From: Isoperla grammatica
Lineage: Eukaryota > Arthropoda > Insecta > Plecoptera > Perlodidae
Direction: 5' to 3'
Length of the DNA: 64,000 nt
Assembly (NCBI GenBank): GCA_945910005.1
Contig: OX246740.1
Location: 58,023,311 to 58,087,310, forward strand
The position numbers and the translations under genes are program-made. Below are positions 60,347 to 64,000 of this stretch, one piece after another. The notes below the pieces were generated by a model. That model searched no databases. It was not told where the DNA came from and was given only the letters and a program-made list of their open reading frames with translations. Numbering within the stretch: the stretch's first letter is position 1; every line of letters begins with the position of its first letter.

Positions 60347-61529
60347 GTGGCCACGGGCAAAGCGGTGCTATTCAATTTACTATTTGTTTACTATTTACAG
60401 GTAATAATGGGTTAACAATCTGTCGCCCAATGAGCAGAGTAATGACCGGTGCATCAAACAATGTCAAGGGGATCAATCGTGCCTAACAGACTTTTATTGA
60501 TGTCTTTAGAACGCTTCAAGGTATTGAATCAAGTCATTCAGTTAAACAATGATTTTTAAATCTACCACTATTCCATTTGTTGGACATTATTATTTCAGTA
60601 ATTAATTACAGACACAACAATCGTAACAATTTAATTACTTGAAAGTTTTTAAATTCATTGTTTAGCTTATACAAAAGCAAATATCGGAAATTTCTTACTT
60701 TTTAAATATTTTGAAGCTTTCTCAAGATATCAATTGTCGTTCCCACACAGACAGTATAGGGGGCTTTCTCGTAGGTTATTGTCCCTACAACAATCTATTG
60801 TGTATTTAACACTTTGTTTACTATTTACACATATTAATATGTATGTTGACAATCGTTCACACTGTTATCAGATGAATGTCTAACAACGTGTTGTAATATC
60901 ACAGAATAGGGGAGAAAATTCTCATAGATTATATTATTGTATCTGTTGATGGATGTCGCTGAACTTGTCGTGTTTAGAAGAGTAGCCATACAATAGTATT
61001 CTTGTATGGGCAGCTCCCATCTGTTTGTCTAATCCGTGGCCGAATCGTTTTTATGCTACCGTGTATTATTGTGATGCACAACACGCTATTAAATACCCGA
61101 GGGTTGGTTTTAACGTTGCGTGACTGAGTCAGGTGGCCGACACAACAATGAGCCATGCAAAGCGGCGCACAACAGACAAAGGATCATGTTTTAGGGCATA
61201 TTCGTCGTCTAATGAGGCGAGTGAGCGAATTATCGGGCGAAACACTTGAGACATTCGCCTTTATGCGTGCACTGTGCATGGCGTACATAGGCAGCTCTCC
61301 CGTCCTGACAAATGCTGAGTCAATGCTAACTCAATGAAAACCACGTTCTGAAGTTTTTGCGAAAGTATTGAACCGTTTAATGTGGTCACTATTTACCAAT
61401 TCAATGATACAATTCATAATCAAATAACCAGTTATTAGAAGAAACGAACTCTTGTAAGGAAACCCAGAAACCAAACAATTAATCCCCGAGAGGGATTCGG
61501 ATGCATCCGAACCGAACCAGATGTTAAGT

Positions 61530-61625
61530 TGGCACCCCTGGTGGTCTAGTGGTCAAGTCACCCGCCGGGCAAGTTGGGGCAACTGGGCCAATAACCCCGT
61601 CGGGGTCGGGGTTGGTTGGACCGTT
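61530..61625 (+). mobile_element. tRNA-like fragment (box A only)
   Basis: GGTGGTCTAGTGGTCAAGTC resembles a tRNA D-arm or box A. A CCCCGTCGGGGTCGGGG hairpin follows about 50 bases later, but there is no clear box B. It is a possible SINE head, poorly preserved. Confidence 0.4.
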
Positions 61626-62197
61626 GTGCTGCTCAAACAATTAAACTAGTTCAACTGGGAGGAACTAACCATTCCTTCAAAACTATATATAATAAACTCA
61701 AGCTGGTGGTATTTATTAGCATCAAGAATTATTTTATACATATATTCATAGTTTATTATGTGCTGAACGTGATTTTGAGCACGGAAATAATATTCTAAAA
61801 TTACAATTTGTACACTTGAAAATTACTTCAAAAATTCAGCCGCGAATGTCAGAGTCTGTTGACTCTCTGATTCGTCAAACCCTCTATGTCGTATAGATAA
61901 CACTTCAGTTTTCGTCGATTATTCCTATTCGATTCCGATCAGTATTGAACACACCTATCAGGGGGCATGGCCAGTCTGCCGTAACACCCTGTGGCTCGGA
62001 TACCTGTCAGCTATAGAGCTATAGAGCTAAGGGTGGGGACTTGCGCTGTCTCCACAATAATGATCTCTCGTTCGAATAAGAAACAACCTGAGCCCGTCCA
62101 GCAAAAAACGTTTTGCCTCTACTCTAATATCTGAACGCTCTCAAGACGGTTTCACCACTCACCGTGGTTGAGTGGTTCCTGGGCCGGCCACGCCTCC

Positions 62198-62935
62198 GGT
62201 GTGAACAAGTGTTACCGTTGTCTCTACAGGTAGAGGTGTAGTTCGTACCCCCTGCACTGGTGCCTTATTAGAGCAATGTGGGGCTGCTTCTGTCCCTAGG
62301 ACCACCTGTACTGCTGCTCTGGTGTGAACAAGTGTTACCGTTGTCTCTACAGGTAGAGGTGTAGTTCGTACCCCCTGCACTGGTGCCTTATTAGAGCAAT
62401 GTGGGGCTGCTTCTGTCCCTAGGACCACCTGTACTGCTGCTCTGGTGTGAACAAGTGTTACCGTTGTCTCTACAGGTAGAGGTGTAGTTCGTACCCCCTG
62501 CACTGGTGCCTTATTAGAGCAATGTGGGGCTGCTTCTGACCCTAGGACCACCTGTACTGCTGCTCTGGTGTGAACAAGTGTTACCGTTGTCTCTACAGGT
62601 AGAGGTGTAGTTCGTACCCCCTGCACTGGTGCCTTATTAGAGCAATGTGGGGCTGCTTCTGACCCTAGGACCACCTGTACTGCTGCTCTGGTGTGAACAA
62701 GTGTTACCGTTGTCTCTACAGGTAGAGGTGTAGTTCATACCCCCTGCACTGGTGCCTTATTAGAGCAATGTGGGGCTGCTTCTGACCCTAGGACCACCTG
62801 TACTGCTGCTCTGGTGTGAACAAGTGTTACCGTTGTCTCTACAGGTAGAGGTGTAGTTCATACCCCCTGCACTGGTGCCTTATTAGAGCAATGTGGGGCT
62901 GCTTCTGGCCCTAGGACCACCTGTACTGCTGCTCT
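62198..62935. repeat. 123-bp tandem array, 6 copies
   Basis: Units start with GGTGTGAACAAGTGTTACCG every 123 bp from 62198. Because 123 is 41 codons, the minus strand stays open through the first four copies (171 residues), giving a 41-residue repeat. The frame starts at GTG in copy 4, with no ATG. Copies 5 and 6 each carry a TGA (at 62735-62737 for copy 5) where the others have CGA, as expected from CpG decay. No exon or domain supports a protein. Confidence 0.97.
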
Positions 62936-63204
62936 GGTAAGGGATTCCTATTAGCCTCCTTTACAACGATTACCCTATTTATGGTTAAACAATTAATACA
63001 GAAGGGCATATCAACTATTAGGGAAGTGAGAGTCCTTTTGAAGGGAAAATAAACCTTCTTCATGGTGCAACCATTTAGCAAATAAGTGATGGATTCTTTT
63101 CGTGTAACCATAGGCGTGCTTAGGGTGTGAAGTAGAGCCTCCTTCATGATCCCTTGCTCCTTGATACCATCTGCATCAAGTTGAGGACGAAATGCCGCCG
63201 AGTT

Positions 63205-63270
63205 CACTATCATGAGGTGGGTGGGTATCGAACCCGGTACGTCGCATCGACCGAGCCACATGGACGACAT
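63205..63270 (-). mobile_element. tRNA-like SINE head
   Basis: On the minus strand, CATGTGGCTCGGTCGATGCG (box-A-like) is followed by CCGGGTTCGATACCC (box B). The spacing is shorter than in a true tRNA, so it is a deleted head. Confidence 0.55.
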
Positions 63271-63904
63271 TACCGACCGTAGTATAGTTAATCATGATTT
63301 CAAACTAGGAGATTAATTAAAACCCGGCCTGACATTTCGGCTCGTAAATTAATTAAGAAACAAAATTACGTGTGTGTTCGGTGTATTCGATATTTTACGG
63401 GCGGGGGGGGGGTTGATCTCGATGCGAGGACGATCTCGTGACAAGGACGGTAATGAGCGCTATTAGTGTCAGAGTGAGCAAGTACACCTTACAGTGGCGG
63501 ATCTGTCGATAACGTCGTCCGATCTCAACCGGATACGCGCGCGGTATCATTGATTACACTCGGACACACTTGATTTTTTGTTGTACTCGTCAATCAGCGA
63601 CCTGTACATCGCGTGGACACGACGCGTTGTGCGTATTGTCGAGTAATCGATTGTTTTCAACGCTCCCCCCGGAAGAAACATCAGATCAAAACGCGTAGAG
63701 GACACGGGGGTGGTGACCGATAGCGGGGCTCAGCAGTATCACGGTATCACGCAAGACTCACATTTTTTGTCTATTATAAAATCCATATTTATTGTACTCT
63801 CACCTTGTGTACACACACATGTAAAATATACATCCTACAAATACTAATTATATTACATTTTAATTCTTTAAATACAACGAAATGGATCGAAAGATATCTT
63901 CAGC

Positions 63905-64000
63905 CTGTTTAGGTCGCTGGTTTGATCCTGGCTGAAGGTATCTCCCGAGGTTATCCTCAGCCATAATATCAATGCAGGCAACACTGTTATACAATATTCC
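63905..64000 (+). mobile_element. SINE family A copy, cut by window end
   Basis: GGTCGCTGGTTTGATCCTGG (box-B-like) is followed by GAGGTTATCCTCAG, the family A order. It continues beyond the window. Confidence 0.6.

Larger units (their letters stand above)
60070..62197. other. Non-coding stretch
   Basis: No gene is recognised. It holds a G11 run at 60215-60225, a CTGTG microsatellite at 60286-60346 and a tRNA-like fragment near 61530. Confidence 0.55.
62936..64000. other. Non-coding stretch to window end
   Basis: No gene is recognised. The 119-residue minus-strand ORF at 62911-63270 crosses a tRNA-like fragment and the end of the 123-bp array, so it is treated as chance. A G10 run lies at 63403-63412. 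CAGTGGCGGATCTG at 63492 looks like a hAT terminus whose partner would lie outside the window or is lost. Confidence 0.5.

Noticed and set aside
62159..62674. 171-residue repetitive minus-strand ORF
   Set aside because: It lies wholly in the 123-bp array, starts at GTG, and neighbouring copies carry TGA in the same frame.
62911..63270. 119-residue minus-strand ORF
   Set aside because: It crosses a tRNA-like fragment and the edge of a tandem array, and has no recognisable domain.

Overview
This window looks like intergenic and intronic chromosomal DNA from an arthropod, most likely an insect or another arthropod with a large genome. No prokaryotic gene organisation is visible: there are no dense long ORFs, operons or ribosome-binding sites. 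Support for an arthropod comes from short CCTAA-type runs (the insect telomere unit in reverse) near 7956 and 40366, many tRNA-derived SINE remnants, several cut-and-paste DNA transposons, and abundant microsatellites. The species cannot be named from the sequence alone. A 200-base block of N at 2240-2439 is an assembly gap.

Coding content is almost nil. The only stretch I would defend as a possible protein-coding exon is 52335-52497 (+). It opens with ATG after an in-frame stop, encodes an acidic, tryptophan-containing N-terminus, and ends at a good splice donor. Its continuation is not found in the window. The other ORFs of about 60-245 residues lie in tandem repeats or low-complexity DNA, or lack any recognisable protein character.

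The mobile-element layer can be read well. Four hAT-type elements have terminal inverted repeats and 8-bp target duplications: 648-890 (GTCGCAGC), 39414-40159 (GTACTAGT), 45217-47309 (AATGTGAG) and 58949-60061 (CATGTATT). A 267-bp PIF/Harbinger-like MITE with a TTA duplication lies at 18391-18657. Two further palindromic MITE-like elements lie at 7236-7424 and 13637-13754. At least two SINE families with tRNA-like heads recur through the window, plus an unclassified dispersed repeat centred on a TCATATGACGTCGGGG core.

The second theme is tandem repeats. The main arrays are 41 bp x15 (19972-20583), 129 bp x6 (21472-22249), about 68 bp x7-8 (26063-26585), 154 bp x12 (34607-36454), 21 bp x7 arranged as alternating dimers (40999-41145), about 119 bp x12 carried inside a hAT element (45411-46880), 32 bp x14 and x7 in two related arrays on either side of the candidate exon (49694-50162 and 54055-54299), 68 bp x3 (56361-56564) and 123 bp x6 (62198-62935). 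Several units carry perfect regulatory-type palindromes (TGACGTCA, CACGTG, CTGTTC-G-GAACAG). Runs of G or C of at least 10 bases occur nearly twenty times.

The most notable observations are the hAT element carrying its own minisatellite, the paired 32-bp arrays that share one 5' boundary, and the arrays whose units stay open in reading frame without looking like proteins.
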